DNA of 64,000 nt from positions 6,603,001 to 6,667,000 of the forward strand of contig NC_092577.1 of assembly GCF_037975245.1 (NCBI RefSeq), given 5' to 3'. The first letter of the stretch is position 1; the number at the start of each line of letters is the position of its first letter. Under the pieces are notes generated by a model. It was not told where the DNA came from, ran no database searches, and saw nothing but the letters and a program-made list of their open reading frames with translations. This stretch comes from Apostichopus japonicus (taxonomy: Eukaryota > Echinodermata > Holothuroidea > Aspidochirotida > Stichopodidae). Shown here piece by piece: positions 26,401-43,821 of the stretch. Made by a program: the position numbers and the translations under genes.

Positions 26401-29336
26401 TAGAGCCACACAATACAAATAATGCGCATCCTCAAATCAAGGACCTATACTTTCATGAAACAATTACCGAGAATAAAAATTAGGAAATAATCGCAGGAAC
26501 CTGCTCCACGTAACCATATTGAAGACACTTGGCTACAAATACTTTGACATTTGTATAGACTTATAGACTAAACAGAACCTTTCAGGATAACTCCAAGTTT
26601 GGAAAAAAAAATATTTTGGTTGTCATTACAAATATTTTAGATTAAATCTTCAAGTTAGTACATGTGCTAAGATTAACACTGCAGTAGAATTTAGTAAGCA
26701 GACGAAGAAAGGAAACAGAACACATAATCTTTGATCTATTTGTTTTTCCTTTTTTTTTTTAGTCGATATCGCAATTTCACGGCGGTTCTGAAGGGACAAA
26801 CAAGCTATAGACTTACTGCTTAAGTATATAACACGTCATTCAAACAATGTGATATTCTTTGTCAAGGTGTCATGTGAGTGTAAGACTAAGAGTTTAGCAT
26901 GACTTATCAACTCGACAAAGTCATATGTTTGATGTGTTGTCAAGTTTATTGCAAAGCAACAACTCGACAACTTCCTGAAAGTCTGAAACTGAAAACAATA
27001 TACAATTTTTATTCTGATGTCGTGCAGTACTGACACAGTCGGTCTACATCTTGGCCTTTCAAACCACCATATAATTCATACAATAAACAATTAGAGTAAA
27101 AATTGTCAAATCAAACTTATTTCCGATGTTTTTTCTAGTCACAGGTTACATATGAATTTGGTACAATTAAGTTACAAAATGGATACCAGACTGCAACACA
27201 CTTAATATGTCAGGTACATATAAGGTTTCTTTGAAATTAAGGCAACAAAACATAGTGTAAGGTCCGTGTTAACACTCTCTAGTAGGATGACGGAATGACT
27301 AGCAAATATTGACTTTTCTAAGTTAATCACGTGAAACAGCTAATCGAATACGAACTGTATGGCTAACCAACTATATGATTTCACATTTCGTATGTTCATT
27401 ATACACACATATCTCTAATTACCTTTGTTTAATCACATGGATGGTAACAACGGTAAAAGAAAGTCAACAAAGAAAACAAGAAATTACAAAAGAACCAAAA
27501 GGGAAAAATGAAGAAAAGAACAACAGAAAGATCGCAAATAACGGAATTATATATAAACAATGTGCTATATCGGATATAACATATACAAATTAAAACATCT
27601 ATTCATGAAAGGAGATTTAGTGTTAATTTTAAATTTTCCTTTCTTAGCAATTTGTTAGTAGAAGATTACCTCAGAAATGGGTACAATAATATGTGCAAAA
27701 CGAGGGGATAAAATGAATGGATCTGTTTGTTTGCTTGCAAGATTCTTAAAGCTTGGGCAGTTAAAGCAAACAAAATAAACTGAAAAGACGTGGTTACAAC
27801 AAAATAACGATATTTTCATGCAATTCTTACATTGTGTAAAATATTCTGAAATAATTTGCAATTATTAAACGTATCATCAAATGTTTCGAGTGAATTGTTG
27901 AACTACTATTGGTCTCAGCCATGAGTAAACTACAAGACATACCATATATGAGGTACGATCATTGATTTCAAGCTTCAGTACAGAAAATTTTCAGATTGTC
28001 ATTATCTTGTTCGAATTATTATTGAATGACGTAACAGACTCGTCACTGGATTGTCTTTAATCGGCTGTAATGGAACTTAAGGAAGATACATAACTATAAA
28101 GTATTCATGAATATAAACGTCTAGCTCGCGTAGTGATAAGATAAAGGAGAAAACAATGGAAAGCCAATCATTACCTTTAAATTGACTGATTATGTACAAT
28201 ATATTAATGTTATGTAATGATCAGGATACTACGTAATATACACGTCATCGTGAAGCCCACCACATATTGTGTTTACAGTGGGCTTCAAAATATATCGATT
28301 ACAGAATGAACATTGAAACATAATTAAAGGCAATAGCAATATAAAAAAAAGCGCAGAGCACCCCCACCCCGACAAAAACGAATAAAAAAAATAAAAACTA
28401 AAACTAGTAGCTGTAAGTGAATGTAAATAATGCATAAACTGTCATTACTTGTAACAACAAACTGTTACAGGAAATATTTAAGCTAAATAAAAAAAAAAAC
28501 TTAAGTAAATGACTTCATGTTAACTGGAAATGTCTTGAAGTTCGATATACACCAAAACGTCCTTCGTTTTGTTTTCTTCAGAAAGACAATTCGATATAAC
28601 AGATCAGTTATAGTGTAGCATGCTATTGTTGACCTATGATAGATATCACAGTGTCTCACATTCGATGAATTTTCAATAAGATTATTTTATGAAAAAAACG
28701 CAGACACTAAAAAAAAAATGGTTTTATTGTAACTGTCGGAAGACAAAAGTAAGCATTGAAGTTTTAATCATTGGACTGAGAAGTTACATTGGTAGATTAT
28801 ACAACCAGCTTTACAATTGGTTATTCTCTGTCAAAGATATACAATTGATATCACATTGATCTGAAGACACATCAATCCCCACCCATCCTCCCTCCTAAAA
28901 AGGTTCACGAATTTCAAAGTGATTATTCTGATCCGTCTTGGACGCTGAAAGCGGTAAAAAAAAATATGAAATATAAGTTTCCTAACTTTAAGTTAGTAAG
29001 GCGAAACCCATCGATTGGAATATTTCAATAAAAAAGTTCCCTTTGACAAGAATGACTTAATTAGCTGGGAGAAGGCCTTGGCTCTGGTGAGGGGTTAGAG
29101 GCCTTCTAGATTAGGAATTCAATGGACAGAGTGCTTGCGTCCGCAGGGTGCATCACAGTTACCGGGTGGACTCTAAGTTAGGTTGATTCTCCCGGGAGGG
29201 TAATCCCAGGTCTTCGCAGAGGTCAAGCTCTGTGCCGTCTTACATTTGCTCTGTTTTGTTTCTTGATTTTGTCTGCTTATAAATGTTGAAGGTAAGTGCT
29301 TATAGCTACCGTATTAAATTGTATCCACTTTCACAC
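23401..29336. other. Long non-coding stretch, nothing supported
   Basis: It is AT-rich and intron-like or intergenic, with homopolymer C runs (23950, 25445) and a 10-bp-arm hairpin at 28251-28287. Open frames are under 75 codons and show no family features. Confidence 0.55.
28251..28287. other. Perfect hairpin, 10-bp arms
   Basis: TGAAGCCCAC (28251-28260) and GTGGGCTTCA (28278-28287) are exact inverted repeats around a 17-base AT-rich loop. It could be a transcript hairpin or a decayed MITE tip; nothing else identifies it. Confidence 0.7.
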
Positions 29337-29531
29337 CAGTATGGTGTTACCATTACGTAACATCAGTATTATACTACCATTACGTAACATCGGTATGGTA
29401 TTACCATTACGTAATATCAGTATGGTGTTACCATTACGTAACATCAGTATGATATTACCATTACGTAAAATCTGTATTGTATTACAATTACGTAACATCA
29501 GTATAGAATTATCATTACGTAACATCAGTTG
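29337..29531. repeat. 30-bp minisatellite, ~7 copies
   Basis: The repeat core is 'accattacgtaacatcagta'. The period of 30 bp is a multiple of three and lacks stops, so both strands stay open with a ten-residue periodicity. There is no sign that it is translated. Confidence 0.92.
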
Positions 29532-30172
29532 AACTCTAACTGCGTAGTAAATTCTGAGAAAATGCAGCAAAAGTATCATAAATTATATTACAATGTTACA
29601 TTTGAGAGTCCGTTTAGGGCAGCATGCGATTACAATTACATATTCACTATTTTAATTATCACTAGTTAATCAGTGTAATGTAATAAAGAATTATACATTC
29701 ACTATATAAGATATCAGTAATTGATCCGTGTAATGTAACAAGGAATTTAACATTCGAAGCATTATTAAGCTTTAGTTAGTCATTGTAAATTCATATATTG
29801 ATCATAACCCACATTCACTATGATATTACGTAATGTCATTTAATCTATATGATAAAGAACATGATTACACATTCTCTATGTCTATATAACAGCAGCATAT
29901 CCGTTCCATATGTCACGTGATTGAACAAACGCTATATGAAGAAGTAGCAGTTAATGCGTTCTATACGTCACGTGTCTACAAAAAAAAAATAATGAGTTCA
30001 GCAGAAATGGAAGGCAAGGTCCTCTCAAGATTTATTTCAGTGTTATTTCAAACTAAAAGACAAGCATCGTTGATAATTAATATCTACTTGTAAATATGAT
30101 CAATGATCAGGAAGGAAAACACGGTTAACCTATGATAAATGACGAGTTGAACACAAAGATTAGGGACGTTGG
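29532..30172. other. Non-coding stretch, no gene recognised
   Basis: AT-rich with diffuse repeats of 'attcactat' and 'gtgtaatgtaa'. Two 'gtcacgtg' palindromes lie at about 29911 and 29967. No gene evidence. Confidence 0.5.
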
Positions 30173-30463
30173 TTGTTCTCTTGTGGAAATGTTCTTCGAC
30201 GTAAAGCTAAGTGGTGCAGACACGCAGTGCAGTGTGAAGGTCTAACTTCTGCTGTACTGTTTTGTTTACCTTACGGCTGCAAACGCAATCCAGGCCGTCC
30301 ACATATGCGTTGGATCGACAACTTAACCAGATGGTCCGGTCGTTCTGCAAACCAGCTGGTTGCAGATGGCAGACGTCGGATTAATATTATTAAGTGCTGT
30401 GAACCTCATAATGTGTATAATCTTCGAGGAGGTCGACGGGCCAATTTGGCTTATGACTATTGA
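30173..30463 (+). pseudogene. LINE pol C-terminal remnant
   Basis: A 96-codon plus-strand frame reads RRKAKWCRHAVQCEG, KRNPGRPHMRWIDNLTRWSG and NQLVADGRRRINI. This is the C-terminal tail of a non-LTR retrotransposon polymerase: a basic segment with GRP..RW.DN...W.G and a final D-R-R-W-like part. No reverse-transcriptase core precedes it, so it is a short 5'-truncated fragment. Its start codon is fortuitous. Confidence 0.75.
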
Positions 30464-31061
30464 TTGGTAAATAAAGCAGTCTGCTATGGCATCTCCAGAG
30501 ACATTACTGAGACGAATGTCATACTATCTGCTCTCCCCCCCCCCCTCCATATCTCTCCCTTTCTCTGTCCAACTGTCTCTCTCTCCCTCCACCTCTCTCC
30601 ACCTCTCTATAATGTCATGTAATGTAAATAAATCTTATATAGCGCACTACGCGCGATGCATCTGTGGGCCTTACAAACATTCTAGAAAATACAATGACAA
30701 AAACAATCAATAGAAAAAACAGTAAATACATATACCATATACAGAAATATACAGGAAAATGAGATCAAAAAACTATTGAAAGCACTGGTGAAACGTAAAG
30801 CGATAAAACAGATTGAAAAAGTGAAAATTCCAATTGAAGTTAGAACCGAAAACCAACACGACAGAACAATATAAAACAGATATGAACAGGTCTCCCTCTC
30901 TCTCTCTGGAAGAGTACACGTTATATAGTCTGCTGTTTCTCGTGAAGATAACTCTAGTTCAAATATGTAACCTAGAAAGAAACAAATTATTACTGTTTAA
31001 AAGTGTTGTCACCTCGACCAACTGTTACAGTTAATGAAGGGATGACACAAACAACATATAT
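30464..31061. other. Non-coding stretch with CT-rich low complexity
   Basis: A CCT/CTCT-rich run lies at 30530-30610, followed by AT-rich DNA. No gene was recognised. Confidence 0.5.
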
Positions 31062-31275
31062 CACCTGCTGCACATACTAACGGAGATCCTTGCTACACAT
31101 AATAACAGGCATCAACTGCTACATAGACTGAAGGAGATCCCTGCTACACATAATAATATGCATCAACTGCTACACATATTAACGGAGATCCCTGCTACAC
31201 ATATTAACAGGCGTCACCTGCTACACATACTAACGGAGATCCATGCTACAAATTATAAATGGCAACACCTGCTAG
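31062..31275. repeat. 51-bp minisatellite, four copies plus a partial
   Basis: The word 'ctgctacacatactaacgga' (with variants) recurs at 31065, 31116, 31167, 31218 and 31269, a period of 51 bp, with 'gagatcc..gctaca' in each unit. Confidence 0.93.
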
Positions 31276-34200
31276 ATAGACTGGATATCATTCAGAGGTG
31301 TTATGTTGTTTATATCAAGTTAAAAGTAACAGTAACAATTATAGGACTGCACAGGGGAGTCATCATGAATTTAGCATCAAAGGGAAAATTCCAGAAATGT
31401 AGCTTATTATAAAGGTGAATTTACGGAAAACATGATTAGCTGTGGAAGGAGAACTAGAACCCAATTTGTTTTGTTATAACATATGAAGACAGTACTAGAC
31501 AATACTTTGACTATAACATATTAAGACAATACTTCTGCCTAATGTCACCATACAATTCATTCTCACACTTAATCTTATCTACTCAAATACTCTTCCATAT
31601 AGCGGCAACATAATACTAGTGATTTAGTATTACTATGCTCCCACTGTCTATTATACAACATAGTAGAATCAGATTAGTCGAATGTTTAAAGGAAATCACA
31701 TTATTTTAGCCTCTTCATTAATTTTTCAATTGTAGCTTTTTGTTCTATTAAGTCATATTAAGGCGTCAATACAAAATGCGATGGATACGGTCCAGACAGA
31801 AACAAGCAGCAAATAATTTGATACGATTATTCATCATTACGATCTATCGCTAGACCATCATGACATTAGTGTTATCATGCATAAATCAGCTCCCTTTATC
31901 TACTAGGTTCTCTCTAAATATAATTATGAAATATAACACCATCATTCTTGCTATCAGTCAATTACTCTTAAGAATAATTGCCAAAGTATATGAACAGTTA
32001 CTCAGGATGAATAGTTTAAGATCCGTGATAAGATCATTAAAATTGTTATTGTTTTAATTAGCTCACTTTTGATGTCATTTTGAGCTCAATAATATAAGCA
32101 ATATACAAACATCAGTTTGTTTGTAATTCAAGAGGCAAGCGATCCGTGGTACAACAACATTCCATTTACTCAACAGACGTAGATGGACATGTGGTTATAT
32201 ACATATAAGGAGGAAAATGTGATAGTAACTTATCAGCAGATAACACGAACTCTCACATAATTCCATTTTTAGGTATATTGTTCATTTACGTTGAGCAATT
32301 ATATTTGACCAGCTTTGTTATCAACTGCCCCCATTGATGATCTTCATATCCATGTTGAATGTGACTAACTGTAAGGCTGTCTCACGAAGATAAGCTGTTG
32401 TTTGCTTATGGAATAAAGAAAGGGAAACCAATAGCCATACATAACTTAATCAAACAAAGTTCATCCTTATTAAAGTGCGCTATGTCTATCCGCCTGTTAT
32501 TCTTGTACGCATATTTCTGAATAGTTTCTACTCCACGTACATCGAAAATACTTAAAACCATACGGTCTCCATGCACGGGAGTCGCATAATTAATAAAGTA
32601 TAAACGAAAAAGATGTATGTATTTATATTATGATGTCTCTATATTCTGAAAGAACTGAATGAATGTCTCATGAAACACGAAATATATCCTACTTTTAATT
32701 TCTTATTATATTGTTAGTTTCTCTGTACAGTATCAGTATTGCGATTCTTAATTCAAAACGAAAGGCAATCCGGACGTTGAAGGGTGAAAATGGTCGATGT
32801 TTATAAAAATATTTTTAATCGTTTTTGACGATTTAATCTTCAACCGGCAAGGGCAATTAGCTTCCTTTAACCATTAACATGAAAATAGCTATAGATCTAG
32901 GTAATACATTAATATTGTTCCTGTATATCCATGGTTACACCTTACAGTTATGTCTAATATGTCTACAGAAGCAATATATCAAGATGTATTACAACTATTG
33001 AACTTTGAGTGACTACTTAAACTCCGCCGAAGAAAGTTGGTGGGTCTAGAGACGTCGGCATGGGGTGGGGTGATGTGTGGTGGGCGTTAGGGTTCATTTA
33101 CTTCTTCATCCAACTTTGGGTAACATATTCTAGTTTAAATAATTTAGTCGGACGAATCCTCCCTCCCTTCGCCTTCACACAATGGAACTACAAGCCAGTA
33201 TTTTCTTTTAGGAGAAATACGACGACCGATCCGTCGCCTGCATGGTGAGTACACACCCAACTCCCTTAGTACAATTTCGTATGTACAATACTTTATGTAG
33301 CATTAATACGTCCTAGCTACTCGTGTAAGCTTCCGTCGTACTTGAAAAGAATTTAAACGGGCCCTAGGAAGGCAGATAAAACGTGCCTTGAAATCAGTTC
33401 TCATGTTCATCTGGATAAACGTTGACATTATTCGATACTATGCGCCCATAAGAACGTTATTTGTTTGCTGGATTATTCAGGTTTTCACAACATATAATCT
33501 AAAATATAAGAATAAGAAGCAAATGTAACCTCCTCAGTTGGTGTTATATGTGTCATCTGTTTGCAAATGTGTTTAGGCAACGAAATGTTAAAGATTAATG
33601 TTTTAATTCAATATTCCAAAATAAAATTTCATGTTGACGAAAAAAAGATGTTTTATTGTAATTCATTGCTAGCTCATTTTGACAAGGTTTGGTAGAATAT
33701 TCCGAAATTGGCTTTCATATTGATAGTAACAAACATAATAAAAACCACCTTAAAATATTAACTGTAACAGGTTGTGTAAAACAATAATCAATTAATTGAG
33801 ATATGAACCAGCGTAAATCTTTCGAAATCTTACTTGCGGCTTTGAACTGACACAAATTTGGGTAGTAGGTATATCGCTCAACTATTATTTTCTGTTAACT
33901 TTATGTTGGAAGAGAGTCAACGCTCATGCAAGTAGGTTCATCTCAACCCTAGTTCAATTAGCTACCTACACCATGTAGTCATGTATTTTATATAAAGGAA
34001 CCCAAATTGGAACTGACTTGATGCACCCCCCCCCGACCCCTCCATTTAATCCACTCTGTAAGGATTACGGTATGACGTCATCACTCAGTCACTAAAACAT
34101 CAACTGTTCATATTTTTCTAGTTTCCTTATATTTCATATAATAGCAACAGTTCGCTCCGAGGTAGTCATTTTATGCCACAGTGAATGCTCTAGTATCACA

Positions 34201-35213
34201 ATGAATAATAATGATGACATAACCCAGTGGCTACATTCACAACCCAGTAAAAAATCTTGCTCCTAGACTCACTCATACTCACATTACCAATATGGAGGAC
34301 CAGTTTATCTCTTCAATTTCAATATTTAGTGTAATCCTGTTTGACAAGTATGTGATGATGCTTATATGCAAACTTTACTGCATCGTTTACGGAATTTCTG
34401 TGAGAAGCTTATCTCACCCTAAAGCATATTTAACCCCTCCCCGACCCCAGAGAATGATTCTAATGATTGAATATCAAAGAGTACCGGAGTAGAGAATAAT
34501 GAGAGATTTTAGTGTATATATACTTCTAGAGTTGGCCCTTCGTGTGTTGAGAAAATTGATACACTATACAGTAACACTGTTGAATCATCATCTGGCATTT
34601 AATGATATTAATATATTTTTATGTAACAATAAAAGTGACTTTTCCAATAAAAATCAATTCCTTTAATAGTTTATATTATGTGGAACTATGTTTCGTGAAG
34701 AAGTGAATGAACAAAGGATTTACTATAAGAAATTCTTTGATACGTTTTGAACTAGTAACTAGTGATATGCACATCAGCAGAGTGAAATAAAATAAAATAA
34801 TCATTAAGCATCTACCGGAGGCTGACATTTTCAAAAGCAATATTTCAATTTTTTGTGAGTGTGTATGTGTGTCGGCTTGTAACGCTCCATAACATTTTAC
34901 TAAACCTTGTAGTATTTGAAAGTCTATCCGTTTCTTTGTTTAGTATTTCTCTGACTGTGTGTGGAAGGAAGATTATTTAGGCCGCACTTGACATTGGGAA
35001 CAGTGCTATCAGCATTACATTATATAAACTGGTAACTGGCCTATCTAAATTCCCTGTTCGATACACGTCAATTATGAACCTTTCCTGCCTGATGAGAATC
35101 AAAGTATAATACTTTTTTGTCTTATTTCTTGTTTCCACAGTACTTGACACCTCCTGCCTGTTACTAAATTACTGTTAAAAATTAACAGGAACATGAATCT
35201 ATGTATCTCTTAC
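31276..35213. other. Long non-coding stretch, nothing supported
   Basis: AT-rich with short open frames only. A plus-strand frame at 33060-33248 ends at a GTGAGT-like donor but has no acceptor or family match, so it is not called. Confidence 0.5.
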
Positions 35214-35249
35214 CTCTTCTCCTGGTAGATTACCGTGTACGTCACATTT
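35214..35249 (-). other. Candidate 36-nt symmetric exon
   Basis: The minus strand has a strong acceptor (TTTCTCTTCCATTCAG) and donor (GAG then GTAAGA), with exactly 36 bases between them. One frame is open, reading KCDVHGNLPGEE. It is the best splice-site pair in the 22-49 kb interval. Which transcript it would belong to is unknown. Confidence 0.4.
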
Positions 35250-35517
35250 CTGAATGGAAGAGAAATAATAATTTCATGAGATTTTGAAATTGTATTTAGG
35301 AAACTATGATAAGTTGAAGCAAAAAATGCATATAAATTAGAATGATATATGTTCACAAATATCGCAGTAAACTTTACCTGGCAGGTAAACGCATATCTGT
35401 ATTGAGCACACTAAAGTCAATATAGGAGACAGACTCGTCACTGTAAGATGCACGGACGTAATAACATAAATAAATACATCATCTTTATTTGGAGGACAAT
35501 GTTAGTTTTAAACCCGT

Positions 35518-35580
35518 CATCAAACAGTGAGTGATGTCATCAAACACTGAGTGACGTCATTAACACTTAGTGACGTAATT
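35518..35580. repeat. Short tandem repeat with TGACGTCA-like cores
   Basis: Three copies of about 23 bp ('gtcatcaaacactgagtgac' type) contain GTGACGTCA-like sequence. Tiny and diverged. Confidence 0.8.
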
Positions 35581-37150
<1,570 letters not shown>

Positions 37151-39905
37151 CTATATCTTTCACTGTTGGTATCTAATTGATCCAACTATGCTTCAAAATG
37201 GAGAGCACCTTTGAAACTTTGAAAACGCTTCGACGCCTTTCCGAAAAACGGGTAAGGTATCGGCATCATCTTTCCAACTACAGACTATACCGTAAAAACA
37301 AAACGGTACCAAAAGGACTTAAAATCAAGGTCCGTGCTGGTTTACCACTTTCTGATAGCGACAGCTTTGCCAATTGGAAAGGCATCCTTAAGAATGCTTC
37401 GCTTGAATTAATGGCTGTGCAAATAAGTATTTATCGCAAAACAATTCACGAACTTAGCCAGCAAATTGATTCCAAAACCAGAAAACTGCAAAAAGAACTC
37501 CCCAAGAACGAGTTCGAAAGAAAGCTTGACTCCATCTCCAAAATTTGCTTGAACCTCTCACATACCCTAGCTTCAAGACAATGTCACAAATTGAAAAGGG
37601 ATAATGTCACGCAAAGAGTTAAGTCTTCTGGTGAAACCCAACTTGAAACCTCAAAAAGAACCAGGTCTCGCAGATTCCGTCGGAAAGAGATACAGACCGC
37701 ATGCAACACCACCAAAAGTGCAGTTGTTACCATTGATTGCCAACTCTCGGCAGGAGAAACAAACCTACTCTCCAAAGGTCTAAATTTTTGCCCTAAACCA
37801 CGGCAAGTAAACGCTCAGAAACTTTCTCTTGACCTAAATCTGTTCTATCGACGCTTACGTCTCCGTGAATTTTTTGCCGACGAAAATGGCAATAACACCA
37901 CGCAAGAAACCAACGACTTGCATTCCAAGTTTAAGCCAAAAAGCTCGTGGAATTCACCCAAGGCCCATTGTGCGCCTCTTGAATCATTTATTTCGGCCAT
38001 TGAAGAGGATGTCAAAACACACACCTCCGCCCCAGACTTCCGCGACAATCTCAACAAAACTGAGAGACAGGCCATTCATGAACTGCGGAAGCGCGATGAC
38101 ATTGTCATCAAGCCAGCCGACAAGGGTTCTGCAATTGTCGCTATGGGCAAACAATTCTACAGAGAGGAAGCCAACAGACTACTCGGCAACCCTCAACACT
38201 ACAAACTCCTGGATTCTGATCCAACTCAAGAAATCACACAAAACGTGAAAAGAGTCATCCAAAAGATAGTCTCTAACGGTTCCATTGACCGCAAGTTAGG
38301 CCAAAACCTCCTGGAAAACGACCCCAAACCTGGTCGCTTTTATTTTCTGCCTAAAATTCACAAAGAAGGCAATCCCGGGAGGCCCATAATATCGGGTAAT
38401 GGCACAGCGACTGAAAAAATTTCCAAATTCGTGGATCTCCTCATCCAACCTCTCGTTTCGGCCCTACCGTCCTATGTGCAGGACACTACGGATTTCATCC
38501 GGAAAATTGGGGAAATAAGAAATCTTCCCTTATCTTCTCTGTTATTTACTTTGGATGTGTCTTCGTTATACACAAATATCCCTAACGAAGAGGGCATTTC
38601 GGCCTGCACAAAAGCATTCAAACCGATACGTGGCAAAACCCCCACGAAGAAAGAATTGGCCGAATTAATGCAACTTATCTTGACCAACAATAATCTGGTA
38701 TTTGGCAACAAACACTACCTCCAAATTCATGGCACCGCAATGGGTACCAAAATGGCACCGTCTTTTGCCAACATCTTTATGGGAAACCTCGAGAAAGAAT
38801 TTTTATCTCGACAAAACTTGAAACCACACACGTGGTTACGTTACATTGACGATATCTTTATGATATGGACCCATGGTGAGGCTAATCTAAAACTCTTCAT
38901 TGATGACATAAACTCGTTTCATCACACTATCAAATTCACTGCTGATTTTTCTGGACATGGCGTTCACTTTCTGGACACCACCGTGACCCTACAAAATGGT
39001 TCACTCAAAACAGACTTGTTCAATAAACCCACGAACAAGCACAACTACCTCTTACCAAGCAGTTGCCATCCACGTCACTGTACCAGAAATATTCCGTACA
39101 GTCAAGCGTTGCGCATTCGACGCATTTGCTCCTCTGAAGTCGATTTTGATTCACGCACTAAAGAACTGTCACAACACCTCCTAAACAGACAGTATTTTCG
39201 GGGTACTATTAAAAATGCCATCAAAAAGGCTAAAAGCAAACCCCGTACGGAAACATTGACGTACAAAACTCGTCAAACCAGTTCCAAAAGGGTACCATTG
39301 GTTACTGAATTCCACCCTGGTCTCCCACCACTGGCTAATATCATTCAGAAGAATTTTCACCTACTTCAAGGCACCGAACGCCTGAAATCAGTATTCCCAG
39401 AATTACCTGTCACCGCTTTTAAAAGACCCAGCAACCTACGGGATATCTTAGTTCGGGCATCCTTTCGGGATGACACCCCATTAGGGGAAAGCAAAACAGA
39501 AACTACAGGATCATCGCCCTGTACACAAAATTGCAAAACGTGCTTACTTGTCGATTCGACCGGGGCCTTTCAGAGCAACGAAACCAAACGCACGTTCCAA
39601 ATTCGGCACAAAATTAACTGCCTATCCAAAAATGTCATTTACCTCATCTACTGCAATATTTGTAACTTACAATACATTGGAGAGTCAAAAAACACTCTTA
39701 GAATGAGAATGACACAACATAGATCGGCGATCAAAACAAAAAAGATCTACCAACCTGTTGCAAATCACTTCAATCTCCAATATCATTCAATTGAGAATTT
39801 GCGTGTTATTGCCATTGACCAGAACGATTCTTGGACAGATAAATCTAGCAAAGCGAAAGAAAATTTCTGGGAACTAAACCTAAAGACCACGGCACCATTC
39901 GGTTT

Positions 39906-42125
<2,220 letters not shown>

Positions 42126-42500
42126 CATATGTTTTGGTTACCATGGTATCCGTACAACAGAACAACAAAGCGGGTTAGTAGAGCTGCACATACTACCACA
42201 GAATTTCTATTTGATTTCTGCCATTTAACACGAATGCAATAATCACCACCACCCCCACTCCCTCCCCTCAAAAAAAAATCCCAAAAAAAGGGGAAAAACA
42301 GAAAGAGTATTAGATCGGAACACTTGCAATGTCATTAATGAAAATAGCTTCTCTTCCCTTCATATATATAAATGACCAAGACCATGGCAAGCATTACCAT
42401 TCAGAAGAATATACTAGAGTTTATTGGTTTAAAATAAAAACCAGACCCGTCCTTTCATTATATCTAAGCCTGCTGGACCCATACACTTATGTCAGTCACG
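42126..42500 (+). repeat. Interspersed repeat, copy B
   Basis: Diverged copy of the family at 23104-23400, same orientation, sharing the start ('ggttaccatgg', 'ccgtacaacagaacaacaaa') and the end ('aagcctgctggacccataca'). Internal poly-purine and C-rich runs differ. Confidence 0.8.
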
Positions 42501-43309
42501 TATACACTAATATGGATAAATAAAAATTTAAGCAAGTGATCCTTGAAATGCCTTGAAGAAATTTAAGGAACAAAGTTAATCCATTAGCAAGATTAATTCC
42601 AAAGAAAAGAATATCATCATGGAAAGATAAGAACCTTGAAAACCAAATGTTACTTTATTTCACCAAAATCACACCAGGTTAGATGAGAGTAGGCATGGAT
42701 TTGAATGGTTTGGAAACAAACAAATTAAACATGGCAATTAATTTGTGGGACACAATCTTGTCTGAATTTGATTAAACGATGAATAACTCACCAGGGAGTA
42801 GCAGTCATTGGTTGTAACAACATAACTACATATTTTAATTAGTTGCAGGGCTATCCAGTTATGTGTGCATATTATATGTATTGTTCAAAGATATAACCTG
42901 TAACGTAACATGAAGCTTTATTTAATGTTATTAAAATGTCTACCCAGTGATTTAATTCTCAACTTTATTTGAGTTGAAACATTACGAAAGTATAGAAACC
43001 AACTTTTTTAGAGTCAAATTTCCCATACATTTATTCCTATTACTAACTTTCAAATTTCCCCCATCACCAATTCTGTGCATTTGACCACTTCGCAAAATAC
43101 AATAGAAATAGTTAAATTTAATTTGATTAGCCTATTACTAATCAAGACCAACAATTTATAGTAATATATCTATTGGTGTTAAAATCATGCATGGAAGGCC
43201 CACGTCTCACACCAACAGAAACAACTGCCCATGTCTATTTAAAACCAGGGAGCTTTTACAGTAAGATACAGGGTCAGTTAAACGGTCTAGTACAACGTAA
43301 ATCATGAGA
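42501..43309. other. Non-coding stretch, no gene recognised
   Basis: AT-rich, with no supported feature. Confidence 0.5.
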
Positions 43310-43520
43310 ATGGCTCTAAACGCAACAGTACGTACGTAATAATACTACGTACGTACGTAATATTATCACGTCCGTACGTGATAATTACTACGTACAAACG
43401 TATTACGAACGTTCGTGATCATTACTACGTAAAAATGTAGTAATTATTACGTACGTACCGTATGTAATGCATACCACGTACGTACGTAATAAATATCACG
43501 TACGTACCTGATAATATTAC
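43310..43520. repeat. ACGTACGT palindrome island
   Basis: Dense runs of ACGTACGT, TACGTA, ACGAACGTTCGT and CACGTACGTACCTG separated by AT-rich spacers ('taataat', 'gataatta'). It is rich in self-complementary sequence and can form several alternative hairpins. A similar ACGTACGTACGT run lies at about 63807, in the 5' region of the PB1-like gene. Confidence 0.85.
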
Positions 43521-43806
43521 ATCATAATAGTAATACTATCTCACTGATATGGAAGTTGTGCGAGTGTTTCAATATAGAACTAATCGTTGGACGGGCTGAA
43601 TAAGATTCATGAAAAACAATGCTCGCATATCAAGACCGTCCACCCACCCTCCCCCCCCCCCCCCATTCCCTGTTCTACTCTCGCAATTTTCTCTTCTTTC
43701 TTACACGGCGATCTGAATTCCGCTTTTCTCTGAATATCGCAAAAGATTACGTTGCACCAGAATGCATTATGAGCAATAGCTGTAAGAAAGGAGCACAATC
43801 TCTTAC

Positions 43807-43821
43807 CTGCCATAGACCGGT
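43807..43821 (-). other. Candidate 15-nt symmetric exon
   Basis: The minus strand reads GAATCTACAG, then ACCGGTCTATGGCAG, then GTAAGAG. The 15 bases are open (TGLWQ), the donor is strong and the acceptor tract is weak. Speculative. Confidence 0.25.

Noticed and set aside
28266-28280. Sequence resembling the inverted CACTGTAAACA transposon end
   Set aside because: It is part of a local hairpin, lacks the TAGTC motif cluster, and lies in the wrong place to pair with the end at 50212.
33834-33839. A further hexamer (CCGCAA) between AG and GTAAGA on the minus strand
   Set aside because: It lacks a pyrimidine tract and the conserved flanks of the array copies, so it is probably coincidence.
37584-39184. 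Secondary open frames overlapping the PLE-2 ORF
   Set aside because: Shadows of the 933-codon ORF in other frames.
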